Positions 49,173-59,632 of a DNA stretch of 64,000 bases are shown piece by piece (positions within the stretch are counted from its first letter, which is position 1; each line of letters opens with the position of its first letter). Below the pieces are notes generated by a model. It worked only from the letters and a program-made list of their open reading frames with translations, ran no database searches and was not told the origin of the DNA. Source of the DNA: Glaciecola sp. 33A (GTDB lineage Bacteria > Pseudomonadota > Gammaproteobacteria > Enterobacterales > Alteromonadaceae); the NCBI RefSeq assembly GCF_002836745.1, contig NZ_PJAR01000031.1:20217-84216 (forward strand). Reading direction: 5' to 3'. Both the position numbers and the translations under genes were made by a program.

Positions 49173-49219
49173 ATACCTAGTAGTTCTATGTATAATGAAT
49201 ACCTAGAACTACTAGGTAT
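49173..49219 (+). promoter_or_regulatory. PadR promoter with perfect 16-bp inverted repeat operator
   Basis: ATACCTAGTAGTTCTA (49173-49188) is the exact reverse complement of TAGAACTACTAGGTAT (49204-49219). The 15-bp centre contains a perfect -10 box TATAAT at 49191-49196. The second arm ends 7 nt before the padR ATG. A dimeric repressor bound here would block the promoter, so autorepression by the PadR protein encoded just downstream is the natural reading. Confidence 0.85.
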
Positions 49220-49225
49220 CGTTTA

Positions 49226-49549
49226 ATGAGTTTATCAAAAGATTTAGTTGCTGCGTCTTCAACACCGCTTATTTTGTCGATTTTAGATCACAACGAAAGT
49301 TATGGTTACGCCATTATTCAGCAGGTGCATCAATTATCAAATGGAGAAATACAGTGGGCTGATGGCATGTTGTATCCCATTTTGCATCGAATGGAAAAAA
49401 AGGGTTGGATTGAGTCGTTTTGGGGCAAAGCCGACACAGGTCGCAAACGCAAGTATTATCGATTGTGCCCAACAGGCGTTGATGAGTTAATACAGCAAAG
49501 ACAGCAATGGCAAAAATTGTCGAGCATGATTAGTCATTTGGAGAAATAG
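49226..49549 (+). CDS. PadR family transcriptional regulator
   Basis: A 107-residue winged-helix repressor. Family features are TPLILSILDHNESYGYAIIQQV near the N-terminus, the recognition and wing region WADGMLYPILHRMEKKGWIESFWG, and GRKRKYYRLCPTGVDELIQQ, with a C-terminal dimerisation helix. It is preceded by a perfect palindromic operator overlapping its own -10. Its gene is 2 nt from a permease-prefix-domain gene, the usual PadR companion arrangement. Confidence 0.95.
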   Translation: MSLSKDLVAASSTPLILSILDHNESYGYAIIQQVHQLSNGEIQWADGMLYPILHRMEKKGWIESFWGKADTGRKRKYYRLCPTGVDELIQQRQQWQKLSSMISHLEK

Positions 49550-49551
49550 AC

Positions 49552-50034
49552 ATGTTTAATTTAGATTTAGCGGTGCATCAATGGTGCGCAGAAGTGTTGA
49601 GTTCTTACTCAATTAACAATCGAAAAATTGATGAATTAAAAGATCATTTGTATTGCCTAATTGAGAAGCATGCCAACAATGGATTGAGTGAAAAAGAAGC
49701 CTTCGATAATGCAATCCAAGAAATAGGTGACCAAGAGAATTTAAAATCTCAGTTTGACCAAAACCTTACGTGGCTTAATAAATTATGTACCTTAGAATAC
49801 GGTTCTGTTGCAGATAGCGCAGGTCAAGGAGCAACTATCATGAAATTGCATAAAACCACTCAATTAACGCAAGCAATTTTGTGGGCTGCTGCAATACTTG
49901 CCAGCAGTTTGGTATTGCGAGGCAGTGAACAAGCCTACACGGTCACAATGCTAATTATATTGCCATTGGCCACTATTAGTATGCTATCAATTCGTCAGCA
50001 ATTTACCAAAAAAAGAAACCAGCTAGACAATTAA
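49552..50034 (+). CDS. Permease prefix domain 1-type membrane protein (PadR partner)
   Basis: A 160-residue protein. The N-terminal 75 residues form the helical prefix/HAAS-like domain (IDELKDHLYCLIEKHANNGLSEKEAFDNAIQEIG pattern, seen as LKDHLYCLIE and LSEKEAFDNAIQEIGD). Two membrane helices follow near residues 100-145 (AILWAAAILASSLVL, TVTMLIILPLATISML). Such proteins accompany PadR regulators and are thought to take part in membrane-linked signalling. It is co-transcribed with padR. Confidence 0.75.
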   Translation: MFNLDLAVHQWCAEVLSSYSINNRKIDELKDHLYCLIEKHANNGLSEKEAFDNAIQEIGDQENLKSQFDQNLTWLNKLCTLEYGSVADSAGQGATIMKLHKTTQLTQAILWAAAILASSLVLRGSEQAYTVTMLIILPLATISMLSIRQQFTKKRNQLDN

Positions 50035-50575
50035 TCTTTGAAACAAATTACTGCAGGTGGACTATCAACAAATCTTAGACACTGCATGCGGAAAAGCACG
50101 CTTTGCTAGCCGAAATATTGCAAATGGCAACACATTCTTGAATTCTATTCAGGCAAGTGTGGCAAAAAGAGGCGCAAAAAAACGACTGCAATATGAGTTG
50201 GATTTAGTGTTCTAAATGTATCGTCCTAGTGTGGTCCTATTCGAAGGAGAAAGTAAACTTCTAAGGTCTGCAAAGGGAGTGCAACAGCCCATCAAAATTT
50301 CCAATCTCAATGGTTGCTTTTGGCAAAAATTTTTTACACATATTTGAACGGCGTGTGACGGCTTTTGCCTGTGAGGTTAGCAAGGCTCAATGACTGCCCT
50401 AGGGAATTTATGTTAAAAAACGGAATGACCGCTAAACGAAAGCTTTGCCGCCATTTGGACAATTGGAAAAGCAGGCTAAAATTATCAGACTTTATTATAA
50501 TAACAAGTGGAAATAGGGTGCAAAAAGCATCAAACATTACCTTTTTTTAGTCAAATAAACTTTTATCAATCTTTA
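50035..50575. other. Intergenic region downstream of the PadR pair
   Basis: 541 bases. The first 180 contain a coding-like short frame (listed separately); the remaining 360 bases show no convincing gene, terminator or repeat. Confidence 0.35.
50057..50215 (+). pseudogene. Possible small or residual reading frame, 52 codons
   Basis: From GTG 50057 to TAA 50215 the frame reads like protein: VDYQQILDTACGKARFASRN, then FLNSIQASVAKRGAKKR and LQYELDLVF. There is no good Shine-Dalgarno (only GCAGGTGG). It could be a small gene or the tail of a lost one. The family is not recognised. Confidence 0.3.
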
Positions 50576-52123
50576 TTAAGGTCTTACAATATCTTCAACT
50601 TCAACTTCAACTTCAACTTCATCTTCATCTTCATCTGCTGGGAGGTCGTTAATTGAGGGCAGTTCCGTTTGGTCTTCTAACCAAATCAAGGTGTCATAAT
50701 AGCGGCGAATGTTGTCTACATAATAGACCGCTTCGTCTCCACGGGCATATCCATAACGTGTGGTTCTGTAGAATTTTTTCTGTCTAAGCAGTGGCAAGTG
50801 TTTTTTCACATCCACCCATAAGTCTGGGTTGTAGCCTTGGCTTTGAGTTATTACTCTAGCATCCTCTAGATGCCCTAAGCCGACATTGTAGGCGGCCAGT
50901 GACATCCATATTCTATCTGGTGACTGGATCCGTGCCGGTATTCTGCGCAACAAGCTACTAAAATACCGCGCACCGCCACTGATACTTTGTTCAGCATCAA
51001 TACGTGATGTGACTTTCATATCCGACGCTGTGCCTAGCGTTAGCATCATCATGCCGCGCACCCCGGTTGGCGATGTCGCTTTGGGCTTCCAATGACTTTC
51101 CTGATAGCTCATGGCAGCAATTAAGCGCCAATCGTTGTCACCAGCATAGGCTTCAAATAATTCTCTAAATGTCGGTAGGATTTTTTCGACAGCCCGCATA
51201 AATGCACGCGTATCAACATAATCAAATGATTGAATGTGACCAAAGTATTTATCTTCCAGTGCACTAAAAATGCCGTTGGATTGAATAGTACCGAAATACT
51301 CAATTAACGCTGCTCGTAACGAATCATCCGTGTCTTTATTCAGTAGCCACCCAATTTGTAAGGTTTCGGTGACAGAAAAACCGATCCCGAGGTTTGGATA
51401 GCGTCTGCGGGCAACGGCTAAAATATTGGAGTCAGAAATTGTGTAATCCAATTCATCGTTGGAAACCATTTCTAATAACTCTTCAATATCTTTTTCGTCA
51501 GTTTCTGTCCAAAACATACTCTCATTTTCGTCAATTAATGACTCTAGAGGCTCTCGATATAAATCATTTGCGACGATAGTGAGATTACCCTCTAGCTGCT
51601 CAATACCTCGTGGACGGTCCTCACCTTTTTTATACACCAACTCAAAATTGACTGATTGATAAGCAGGGCCAAATCGATACTTTGATTTGCGTTGTTCTGT
51701 CATCGTGATATTCGCGGCAATTAAATCTACTTGATGATTGTCTAACTGGGGTAATAATTCCCTATAAGAATAGTACGGGTAAACTTCTAGCTTTACACCA
51801 AGGAAGTCAGCAAAGCCTTGTGCCAACTCAAATTCAAAGCCTTCTGGCGATGTTGGACCGTTATAGTAGGTTGTTCTGCCATAAACCGAGCCTACTTTTA
51901 AAACGCCAGACTCCAAAATAGAGGTTAGAGAAGAGGGTGGTGGTGGTTGAGAACAGCTACTTAACGCTAAAAAAACGCAAATAGACATTGTACCCGCAAT
52001 TATATTTTTGAATTGCTTGGCTATTTTTTGTTCAGATAATGGTTTGTAACCAATACTCATTATCGTTGATATTCGCGTTTGTAATTTCATAAACACCATT
52101 GTGACTAAATTTACGCAAAGCAT
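50576..52123 (-). CDS. mltF: Membrane-bound lytic murein transglycosylase F
   Basis: A peptidoglycan-cleaving lipoprotein. A signal peptide ends in the lipobox LSSC (FLALSSCSQ); of several possible starts, the ATG beginning MSIGYKPLSEQ (52060) fits a signal peptide better than 52123. An ABC-type solute-binding domain follows (about residues 65-300: GVLKVGSVYGRTTYYNGP, YYSYRELLPQLDNHQVDLIA), then the SLT catalytic domain with Glu in AMSYQESHWKPKATSPTG (near 338) and AAYNVGLGHLEDAR. The C-terminus is a repetitive acidic tail encoded by hexamers. It is divergent from purL, as in enterobacteria. Confidence 0.95.
   Translation of the reverse strand: MLCVNLVTMVFMKLQTRISTIMSIGYKPLSEQKIAKQFKNIIAGTMSICVFLALSSCSQPPPPSSLTSILESGVLKVGSVYGRTTYYNGPTSPEGFEFELAQGFADFLGVKLEVYPYYSYRELLPQLDNHQVDLIAANITMTEQRKSKYRFGPAYQSVNFELVYKKGEDRPRGIEQLEGNLTIVANDLYREPLESLIDENESMFWTETDEKDIEELLEMVSNDELDYTISDSNILAVARRRYPNLGIGFSVTETLQIGWLLNKDTDDSLRAALIEYFGTIQSNGIFSALEDKYFGHIQSFDYVDTRAFMRAVEKILPTFRELFEAYAGDNDWRLIAAMSYQESHWKPKATSPTGVRGMMMLTLGTASDMKVTSRIDAEQSISGGARYFSSLLRRIPARIQSPDRIWMSLAAYNVGLGHLEDARVITQSQGYNPDLWVDVKKHLPLLRQKKFYRTTRYGYARGDEAVYYVDNIRRYYDTLIWLEDQTELPSINDLPADEDEDEVEVEVEVEDIVRP
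50592..50637. repeat. Hexanucleotide microsatellite in the mltF 3' end
   Basis: Four CTTCAA-type units followed by three CTTCAT-type units (plus strand) encode a (Glu-Val)n / (Asp-Glu)n acidic tail of MltF. Unit gain or loss keeps the frame, so the tail length may vary between strains. Confidence 0.8.
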
Positions 52124-52271
52124 CCAGTAAGTTATTGCAAAAAAAGTAAAATTCTATGGGCATCATGACTTATCAATCACTTACTTTTGCTCTATAATCT
52201 GGCGCCAACTGCTGACCTTAGTCTCTGCTCGCAAAAAATCTAAAATGCGACCTCAAATTGGTACCCATACT

Positions 52272-55200
52272 ATGTTAATTCTTCGCGGTTCATCTGCTCT
52301 TTCTCCATTCAAACAAGATAAACTATTGGCGCAATTTTCCGCTCTAGGAATAGGCGTTTCGAGTGTTCAAGCTCAATATGTTCATTTTGTGGACGTACAA
52401 AGCGAGTTGAACGAAGCCGATATGTTTGTGCTTTCGCAACTACTTAGCTACGGACCGACGAGCGAGAATATTGATGCTTCAGGCTATTTTGTATTAGTTA
52501 CGCCGCGCCCCGGTACTATTTCACCTTGGGCATCAAAGGCAACAGACATTGCGAAAAATTCTGGTTTATCACAAATACACAGAATAGAGCGCGGCATTGC
52601 TTATTACATCGTATTTGACCACAAAACAGTTGATTCTATCGCATCTGATTTAGCTGCTATCGCGGCACCGCTGCATGATCGGATGACTCAGGCAGTATTT
52701 ACGCAACTTGAACACGCACAACAATTGTTTGTACAAGCTGAGGCCAAACCTTTTTTGTCAGTGCCTATCGTCGAAGAAGGTAAGGCCGCACTTGAGCAAG
52801 CTAATAAAAAATTAGGGCTCGCATTAGCTGATGACGAAGTTGATTATCTTTTCGATAGCTTTACAAAGCTGGGTCGTAATCCGAATGACATCGAACTGTA
52901 TATGTTTGCGCAAGCTAACAGTGAGCATTGCCGTCATAAAATATTTAATGCCGATTGGACAATTGACGGTGAGGTTCAGCCTAAATCATTGTTCAAAATG
53001 ATCAAGAACACGTTCGAAGTATCCAGTGACTATGTGCATAGTGCTTATAAAGATAATGCAGCTGTGATGGAAGGTTGGAAAGCTGGGCGATTTTATCCTG
53101 ATGCAAAAACCCAAGCCTACGATTATCATCATCAAGATATCGACATTTTAATGAAGGTCGAAACACACAATCATCCAACGGCAATATCTCCGTTCGCTGG
53201 CGCGGCGACGGGCTCAGGCGGCGAAATCCGAGATGAAGGTGCCACTGGACGAGGTTCTAAACCAAAAGCGGGTTTAGTTGGTTTCACCGTATCTAACCTT
53301 AATATTCCAATGCTCCCACAACCTTGGGAAGTTGCCTATGGTAAGCCTGCGCGTATTGTCACGGCACTTGATATAATGCTAGAAGGGCCCTTAGGTGGCG
53401 CGGCATTTAATAACGAATTCGGCCGTCCTAATATATTGGGTTATTTTAGAACATTCGAACAAAAAGTAGATAGTTTTAACGGCAAAGAAGTACGCGGTTA
53501 TCACAAACCTATAATGTTGGCTGGTGGGCTAGGCAACATTAAGAAAGACCATATTCAAAAAGCTGAGATTACAGTGGGTGCCAAGTTAATTGCATTGGGC
53601 GGACCGGCAATGAATATTGGCCTTGGTGGTGGCGCTGCTTCTTCAGTTGCTTCTGGTGAAAGTAATGCGGATCTTGATTTTGCATCTGTGCAGCGCGAAA
53701 ACCCAGAAATGGAAAGACGCTGCCAAGAAGTTATCGACAAATGTTGGCAATTAGGTGATGACAATCCTATTCAGTTTATTCACGATGTGGGTGCCGGCGG
53801 TTTATCTAATGCCTTCCCTGAACTGGTCAATGACGCAGAACGTGGCGGTGTATTTGAACTTCGCAATGTACCAAACGACGAGCCAGGCATGTCACCACTG
53901 GAAATTTGGTGTAATGAATCGCAAGAACGTTATGTGATGTCTGTCGCACCTGAAAATCTGGCTGTGTTTGCAGCAATTTGTCAGCGTGAAAGAGCGCCTT
54001 TTGCAGTTGTAGGTGAAGCAACACGTGAACAACAACTAACCTTAACTGACGCAAAATTTGGTAACAAACCGATTGATATGCCCTTGGATGTATTACTTGG
54101 TAAGCCACCTAAAATGAGTAAAGATGTGGTTTCTACAACTGCCAAAGGCGACGTGTTTGAGACCATTGCAATTGATATTGAAGACGCCATAAAACGCGTT
54201 TTACAACTGCCAACGGTAGCGGACAAGACATTCCTTATCACCATTGGTGATCGCTCAGTTACTGGCATGGTGGCGCGTGATCAAATGGTCGGTCCTTGGC
54301 AAGTGCCGGTTTCTGATGTGGCAATCACCACCTCTGCATTTGATACCTACCGTGGCGAAGCAATGTCGATTGGCGAACGTACACCCGTCGCATTGCTAAA
54401 TCATGCTGCCTCGGCGCGTTTAGCAGTGGCTGAATCATTGACCAATATTGCAGGCGCAAATATTGGTGACATCAAGCGCATTAAATTGTCTGCAAACTGG
54501 ATGTCTGCGTCTAATCACCCTGGTGAAGATGCTGGATTATACGCAGCGGTCAAAGCGATCGGTGAAGAGTTGTGCCCTGAACTTGGCTTAACCATCCCGG
54601 TCGGAAAAGATTCAATGTCGATGAAAACGGCATGGCAAGAAAATGGCGAGGATAAAGCCGTTACGTCTCCACTATCATTAGTGATTACCGCGTTCGGTGC
54701 AGTCAAAGACGTGCGTAAAACGATTACCCCACAGTTGCGCCATATGGATGGCGGCAGTTTAATGTTAATCGATTTAGGTAACAAACAAAATCGAATGGGT
54801 GGTTCATGCCTGGCGCAGGTTTATGGCAAATTAGGCCAAACTACTCCTGATGTTGATTCCGCTAAGCAATTAAAATCGTTTTACTTATTGATGCAAGAGC
54901 TTATCGAGAAAGCGCTAATTAGTGCTTACCATGATCGTTCTGATGGCGGTTTATTTGTGACTGTTAATGAGATGGCTTTTGCGGGTAAAGCGGGTGTAGA
55001 TGTTGATATTACCGGTTTAGGTAACGATGCAGCATCGATTCTATTCAACGAAGAATTGGGCGCCGTTATTCAAGTAAGCGACAGTGCCAGAGAGGCTGTA
55101 TTAGCATTAGCTAAAAAGTATGAATTAAGCGACTTAATGCATACTATCGGGACGGTGTCTGAAAAAGATGAAATTTGCTTCTCGAGCGAGGGCAAGTGTA

Positions 55201-56168
55201 TTACAAAAAATACCCGCACTTATTATCGCCAGCTATGGTCAAGCACTACCTTTGCTATGCAAACGCTGCGCGATAATCCTGCCTGTGCTAAACAAGAACA
55301 CGATGCTAAAAGCGATACACAAAACCCAGGCCTACACAGCTCACTCACGTTTGATATAAATAATGACATTACGGCCCCTTATATTAATATAGGAGCAAAA
55401 CCAGAAGTCGCTATTTTACGTGAACAAGGCGTCAACTCGCATGTTGAAATGGCGGCCGCATTTCATCGTGCAGGTTTTACACCAATTGACGTTCATATGA
55501 GTGATATGCTGGCGGGGCGCAGCCTTGATAATTTTGCAGGCTTGGTTGCCTGTGGCGGTTTTAGTTACGGTGACGTATTGGGGGCAGGGGAAGGTTGGGC
55601 CAAATCGATTTTGTTCAATGAGAAGGTTAAGGCTACCTTCCAAGCATTTTTTGAACGCAACAGCAGCTTCTCTTTAGGCGTATGTAATGGCTGTCAGATG
55701 CTATCTAATGTGAAGTCGTTAATACCGGGAGCACAGCATTGGCCGCACTTTGTGACCAATCAATCTGAACGCTTTGAAGCTCGTGTCGCCATGGTTGAAG
55801 TCGCTGACTCGCCTTCTGTCTTATTGTCAGGAATGCAAGGTTCTCGCATGCCTATTGTGGTTTCTCATGCTGAAGGTCTTGCAGAGTTTACCGTAGACGG
55901 TCAAATATCAAAATTGAAAAATGATAATCAGATCGCATTACAATATGTTGATAACTACGGGCATGTAACCAGTCATTATCCTGCAAATCCGAATGGATCG
56001 GAGCAAGGCATTACCGGCTTAACATCGTTAGATGGTCGCAGCACTATAATGATGCCGCATCCAGAGCGCGTATTCAGAGCCGTTAGTAACTCGTGGCGCC
56101 CAGATGAGTGGAAGGAAGATGGCCCTTGGATGCGGATGTTCAGAAATGCGCGCGTGTTTGTCGGCTAG
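52272..56168 (+). CDS. purL: Phosphoribosylformylglycinamidine synthase
   Basis: A large single-chain FGAM synthase (1298 residues from ATG 52272) of purine synthesis, using glutamine and ATP. The N-terminal PurS-like domain begins [14 protein letters not shown], matching other PurL starts. An in-frame ATG at 52245 adds nine residues and has no better ribosome site. The linker and synthase domains carry [34 protein letters not shown] and [11 protein letters not shown]. The C-terminal glutaminase domain has the nucleophile Cys in [11 protein letters not shown] (about 1138) and His/Glu in MPHPERVFR. It overlaps smrA tail to tail by 4 nt. Confidence 0.98.
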   Translation: MLILRGSSALSPFKQDKLLAQFSALGIGVSSVQAQYVHFVDVQSELNEADMFVLSQLLSYGPTSENIDASGYFVLVTPRPGTISPWASKATDIAKNSGLSQIHRIERGIAYYIVFDHKTVDSIASDLAAIAAPLHDRMTQAVFTQLEHAQQLFVQAEAKPFLSVPIVEEGKAALEQANKKLGLALADDEVDYLFDSFTKLGRNPNDIELYMFAQANSEHCRHKIFNADWTIDGEVQPKSLFKMIKNTFEVSSDYVHSAYKDNAAVMEGWKAGRFYPDAKTQAYDYHHQDIDILMKVETHNHPTAISPFAGAATGSGGEIRDEGATGRGSKPKAGLVGFTVSNLNIPMLPQPWEVAYGKPARIVTALDIMLEGPLGGAAFNNEFGRPNILGYFRTFEQKVDSFNGKEVRGYHKPIMLAGGLGNIKKDHIQKAEITVGAKLIALGGPAMNIGLGGGAASSVASGESNADLDFASVQRENPEMERRCQEVIDKCWQLGDDNPIQFIHDVGAGGLSNAFPELVNDAERGGVFELRNVPNDEPGMSPLEIWCNESQERYVMSVAPENLAVFAAICQRERAPFAVVGEATREQQLTLTDAKFGNKPIDMPLDVLLGKPPKMSKDVVSTTAKGDVFETIAIDIEDAIKRVLQLPTVADKTFLITIGDRSVTGMVARDQMVGPWQVPVSDVAITTSAFDTYRGEAMSIGERTPVALLNHAASARLAVAESLTNIAGANIGDIKRIKLSANWMSASNHPGEDAGLYAAVKAIGEELCPELGLTIPVGKDSMSMKTAWQENGEDKAVTSPLSLVITAFGAVKDVRKTITPQLRHMDGGSLMLIDLGNKQNRMGGSCLAQVYGKLGQTTPDVDSAKQLKSFYLLMQELIEKALISAYHDRSDGGLFVTVNEMAFAGKAGVDVDITGLGNDAASILFNEELGAVIQVSDSAREAVLALAKKYELSDLMHTIGTVSEKDEICFSSEGKCITKNTRTYYRQLWSSTTFAMQTLRDNPACAKQEHDAKSDTQNPGLHSSLTFDINNDITAPYINIGAKPEVAILREQGVNSHVEMAAAFHRAGFTPIDVHMSDMLAGRSLDNFAGLVACGGFSYGDVLGAGEGWAKSILFNEKVKATFQAFFERNSSFSLGVCNGCQMLSNVKSLIPGAQHWPHFVTNQSERFEARVAMVEVADSPSVLLSGMQGSRMPIVVSHAEGLAEFTVDGQISKLKNDNQIALQYVDNYGHVTSHYPANPNGSEQGITGLTSLDGRSTIMMPHPERVFRAVSNSWRPDEWKEDGPWMRMFRNARVFVG

Positions 56169-56752
56169 CCGACGCGCCGGTTTCTTTCGCGATTGATTAA
56201 CTTTTGATCTGGATGTTTTTTTATCAACACATACACCGAGGTCAAGCCACCATGCTGTTTCAGTGCGGTGTGAAAAGCAATGACTATATCAATTTGGCGC
56301 AGCCACTGATTGACATAGCTCTTTAAAAACGCTGGGAAGGGTTTACTGTTTAAGCCCATCCCATGTTGTACTAATAAGGTTCGAATACCTTGCTCATGAC
56401 AGTCTTTTATTGTTTTATATAAGCCTAAGCGCGCGTCATCAAATTTCATTTGCGTCATATTGAACGTTACATCGATTTGATATTTGCCCAGTCTTAAATT
56501 TTTATAAACCCCATGCTGCACGCCGTCTTGCTTGTATTCGATGAAGTCGTAGGGATCAATAGGTTCAACTTTATCAATAGTCAATCCATTGTCATCCTTT
56601 TCAACTTCAGCAATGAGGGCTTCGCGTTTGAGTCTCTGGGCTAGCGTTTCGGTGGTTTTGTTGGTTAATGCAACTTTATCAGTTTGAGATAACGGCTTAA
56701 CGTCACTCATCTCTGCAAAAAACGAAAGGTCGTTGGGAACAGAATGCGACAT
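56165..56752 (-). CDS. smrA: Smr-domain DNA endonuclease SmrA
   Basis: A 195-residue protein with a C-terminal small MutS-related (Smr) domain: [41 protein letters not shown] (the HGxG motif), [27 protein letters not shown]. Its N-terminal 80 residues are polar. Stand-alone Smr proteins of this type show nicking endonuclease activity. The length matches SmrA (187 in E. coli). Its end overlaps the purL stop by 4 nt. Confidence 0.92.
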   Translation of the reverse strand: MSHSVPNDLSFFAEMSDVKPLSQTDKVALTNKTTETLAQRLKREALIAEVEKDDNGLTIDKVEPIDPYDFIEYKQDGVQHGVYKNLRLGKYQIDVTFNMTQMKFDDARLGLYKTIKDCHEQGIRTLLVQHGMGLNSKPFPAFLKSYVNQWLRQIDIVIAFHTALKQHGGLTSVYVLIKKHPDQKLINRERNRRVG

Positions 56753-57017
56753 ATAAAAACCTCGTTGATTGTCGTAGATAAGTTAGTGTTTGTACGTCAG
56801 TTGTGTGAACTTAGTCCAGTTGATACTTTTGTTAGCGCTAACTTGACGGTATTTGGGTATCGTTCTAAAAACAATTACATACCCTTGGCGATAGATGAAG
56901 AGCATGCAGAGCATAAAGAGCAAGAAAATGTGTGTACCATTTAGGATATCATACTGATATGAAAAATATTGAAACAACCAACAGCCTTGTCTGCCAACAT
57001 AATATAGAACGTATGTC

Positions 57018-57881
57018 ATGAATCAAACTATGCAAGCGGCTTTATGGATGCTTGGGGCAATATTCAGCTTTACCACTATGGCTATTGCAGGGCGTGAACT
57101 CGGTGCTGGTTTTGATACGTTCGAGATCATGTTATATCGTTCTGCTATCGGTCTAATGATCGTGCTGATACTTGTTTACGCTACGGGAACGTTTCGTCAG
57201 ATAGGTATCCGCGAATGGCGCACTCATTTCATTCGGAACGTGTTTCATTTTACGGGCCAGAATCTTTGGTTCTATGCGGTGACAGTGATCCCGTTGGCAC
57301 AGGTTTTTGCGCTAGAATTTACCTCGCCATTATGGGTCATTTTGCTGTCGCCATTTTTATTGGGAGAACGCCTCACATTGATACGCGTCATCGCAGCGCT
57401 AATGGGATTCATCGGTATTCTGATTGTGGCACGTCCTGATATAACAAGTTTGCATCCGGGCATTCTAGCAGCGGCATCTTGTGCTATATTTTTTGCGCTT
57501 ACGTACGTGTTCACTAAACGCCTGACTCGGACCGAGAGCATTGCAGCTATAATGCTCTATCTGTCTGCGCTGCAACTGATTTTTGGTCTGATTTCAGCGG
57601 GATACGATGGGGATATCGCACTGCCTAATATTACCGATATGCCTCTGTTAGGACTGGTCGCCGCTTGTGGACTACTGGCACATTTCTGTATCACCAAAGC
57701 GCTGACGATCGCGCCAGCAACAATTGTAGCGCCCCTTGATTTTGTCCGTTTACCGATCATCGCCATTGCGGCAATGGTTATCTATAACGAGGCCATCGAT
57801 ATATGGGTTTTCGTTGGCGCCAGCATTATATTTGCGGGAAACTACTTAAATATTTGGGTCGAGACGCGCAAACGTGCATAA
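57018..57881 (+). CDS. EamA-family (DMT) inner-membrane transporter
   Basis: A 287-residue protein with ten hydrophobic segments in two EamA repeats. The first begins MLGAIFSFTTMAIAGRELG and shows ALEFTSPLWVILLSPFLLGERLT and GFIGILIVARPD; the second begins GILAAASCAIFFALTYVFTK and ends with RLPIIAIAAMVIYNEAIDIWVFVGA. Family members export metabolites or amino acids; the substrate is unknown. It follows a gene-poor 270-bp region and is not in an operon. Confidence 0.93.
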   Translation: MNQTMQAALWMLGAIFSFTTMAIAGRELGAGFDTFEIMLYRSAIGLMIVLILVYATGTFRQIGIREWRTHFIRNVFHFTGQNLWFYAVTVIPLAQVFALEFTSPLWVILLSPFLLGERLTLIRVIAALMGFIGILIVARPDITSLHPGILAAASCAIFFALTYVFTKRLTRTESIAAIMLYLSALQLIFGLISAGYDGDIALPNITDMPLLGLVAACGLLAHFCITKALTIAPATIVAPLDFVRLPIIAIAAMVIYNEAIDIWVFVGASIIFAGNYLNIWVETRKRA

Positions 57882-58210
57882 GCATGCTAGCGCCATGATC
57901 ACAACAAGTTTGTTTAAAAACAGTGAAATGGTGCTACCCATTTATGACTTTGCGGTTGCCTAGCTTCTCTTCACTCAATGCACGTTGTAAAACCAGTATG
58001 TGAAAGGGAATGTTTAGATTAAACGCACTAGCAAAGTCAATTGGAAAAAATGCGTGAAAGTGTTACTTTAAAGAATAATAAAACGACGCCTAAATAGCTA
58101 TAGATTCTATTAATCAAGATCCGAATAGGGTTTATGTGGATGTTATCTGCAAGCTGAAAAAAAATCTAACGTTCAAATTATCCAATCGTTATTAATCAAA
58201 GAACAATCAT
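57882..58210. other. Intergenic region with a minus-strand gene fragment
   Basis: 329 bases. On the minus strand an open frame of about 40 codons (57934 to about 58056) reads PIDFASAFNLNIPFHILVLQ and RALSEEKLGNRKVING and ends at TAG, with no start codon. Its composition is protein-like, and it is likely the C-terminal relic of a gene. The remainder is AT-rich leader of the serine hydrolase gene. Confidence 0.35.
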
Positions 58211-59632
58211 ATGAAAAAATTATTATTTCTGATCCCTTTACTAATTGGATGTTCATCACCGAAAGAAAAATCGGATTATGAAAAACTTTTGGAATATGAA
58301 GGGAACTATGAATATATAGATCAAACCACTCTGGATATTGTAGCGTCTGAACTTGACACAACACTTTACGCAATTGTAGATAACGCGAAATACCCTTTAA
58401 AACATATCGCCTTGGATAGTTTTACCAATATTCAAGGGGTTCCTGTGGTTTTTGAGCGAGACAAATCCAATCGAGTAAAAGGCTACACAACTGACGGACT
58501 CAAATTTAAGCTAATTACGTCTGAAATTGAAAAAATGGAAATGTTCCCGAGAAAAGAATTATTTCATAATCCTGATAAATACGTTTATCACAAACCAAAA
58601 AAAACCACAGATGGGCTGGAAACCGGCAGTTTAGAAGATGAATTCAAAAATCCTGAACCTATAATCGAGATGGTCAAAGAAACCATAAAAGGAAAATTTC
58701 CCGATGTTCACAGTATCTTGATTTACAAGAATAACAAATTGGTACTTGAAGAATATTTTTACAGTTATGATGAAAACACACCGCATCAATTAAGGTCTGC
58801 CACAAAACCGTTCATCGGCGGCATTCTTGGAATTGCCGTTGACAAAGGATTAATCAAAAGTGAAAAAGAAAAACTCTTGCCCTATTTCAATTCGATTTAC
58901 CCAGAAATCGCCAATTTGGATGACAGAAGTAAAGACATTACTATCGAAAACTTCTTAATGTACCGACACGGTATGGACTGTGAAAATGATAACCCTGAAA
59001 GCAAAGGAAACGAGCAGGCAATGATGCAAAGCAAGGATTGGGTCGAGTATACCTTGGATTTACCAATGGTCGCGGCGCCGGGTAAATCATCATCCTACTG
59101 TACAGGTTGTGCGCTGACTTTAGGTAGTTTAGTTGAGATAGCAACAGATGAAAATATAGAAGATTTTGCACAAAAAAATCTATTTAGGCCCTTGGGGATC
59201 TCAAATTACGCTTGGACTTTTGAGCCCAATCAGGCTAGTGGAACTCATTTTAGTCAAATGTATATTACGCCTAGAGACTTGATAAAATTGGCGACGTTAT
59301 TTAAAGATGGCGGTAAATGGAAAGGTAAGCAAATAATTTCCGAAAGTTGGATTGACAAAACATTTGATACGGACGAAGGCGACTATGGGTATTTGTGGGA
59401 ACATAAATATTTCATAGTTGATGGACAAAAATATAATTCTTATTTAGCTTCGGGTAACGGTGGACAAAAAATCAATATTTGGCCCGAACTGGATATGATT
59501 ACCGTGTTTATGGGCGGAAATTACAATTCATATGCACTTTATGGAAAAAGCACCCCACCAAACCAAATGATCCCGATGTACATACTAAAGGCTGGAGAAA
59601 AACCAGCACATAAAAATACATACAAAAAATAG
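58211..59632 (+). CDS. Serine hydrolase lipoprotein (beta-lactamase class C / PBP-like)
   Basis: A 473-residue lipoprotein: signal peptide KKLLFLIPLLIGC with lipobox LIGC. An N-terminal domain (about residues 25-110, YEGNYEYIDQTTLDIVA and HIALDSFTNIQGVPVVFERD) resembles the DUF3471 module that usually sits at the C-terminus of such hydrolases. The catalytic domain has SxxK in LRSATKPFIGG (Ser about 196). The usual YxN position reads YCTG, with Asn replaced by Thr, and the KTG/HxG position reads SGNGGQK. Relatives are esterases or peptidases acting outside the cytoplasm. The Lys/Asn-rich, AT-rich style and domain order recall Bacteroidota proteins, suggesting transfer. Confidence 0.85.
   Translation: MKKLLFLIPLLIGCSSPKEKSDYEKLLEYEGNYEYIDQTTLDIVASELDTTLYAIVDNAKYPLKHIALDSFTNIQGVPVVFERDKSNRVKGYTTDGLKFKLITSEIEKMEMFPRKELFHNPDKYVYHKPKKTTDGLETGSLEDEFKNPEPIIEMVKETIKGKFPDVHSILIYKNNKLVLEEYFYSYDENTPHQLRSATKPFIGGILGIAVDKGLIKSEKEKLLPYFNSIYPEIANLDDRSKDITIENFLMYRHGMDCENDNPESKGNEQAMMQSKDWVEYTLDLPMVAAPGKSSSYCTGCALTLGSLVEIATDENIEDFAQKNLFRPLGISNYAWTFEPNQASGTHFSQMYITPRDLIKLATLFKDGGKWKGKQIISESWIDKTFDTDEGDYGYLWEHKYFIVDGQKYNSYLASGNGGQKINIWPELDMITVFMGGNYNSYALYGKSTPPNQMIPMYILKAGEKPAHKNTYKK

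Larger units (their letters stand above)
48342..49225. other. Long gene-poor region with decayed frames
   Basis: 884 bases. A start-less plus-strand frame 48494-48685 reads like protein (SDRAIALKRALTLQLDDAD, then FTFGIYSEPYQHEIRF). On the minus strand near 48730-48910 a membrane-helix-like stretch (FLFWLVIGSLLMMMISF) can be joined to an ATG start only by a one-base shift. Both look like fragments of lost genes; neither family is recognised. GCCTGAT (48360) and ATCAGGC (48408) form a distant inverted pair after the DUF4440 gene. The last 50 bases hold the PadR operator. Confidence 0.4.

Noticed and set aside
41676..50575. Possible prophage or integrative element in the accessory stretch
   Set aside because: No integrase, transposase, phage structural gene, tRNA target or flanking direct repeat was seen.
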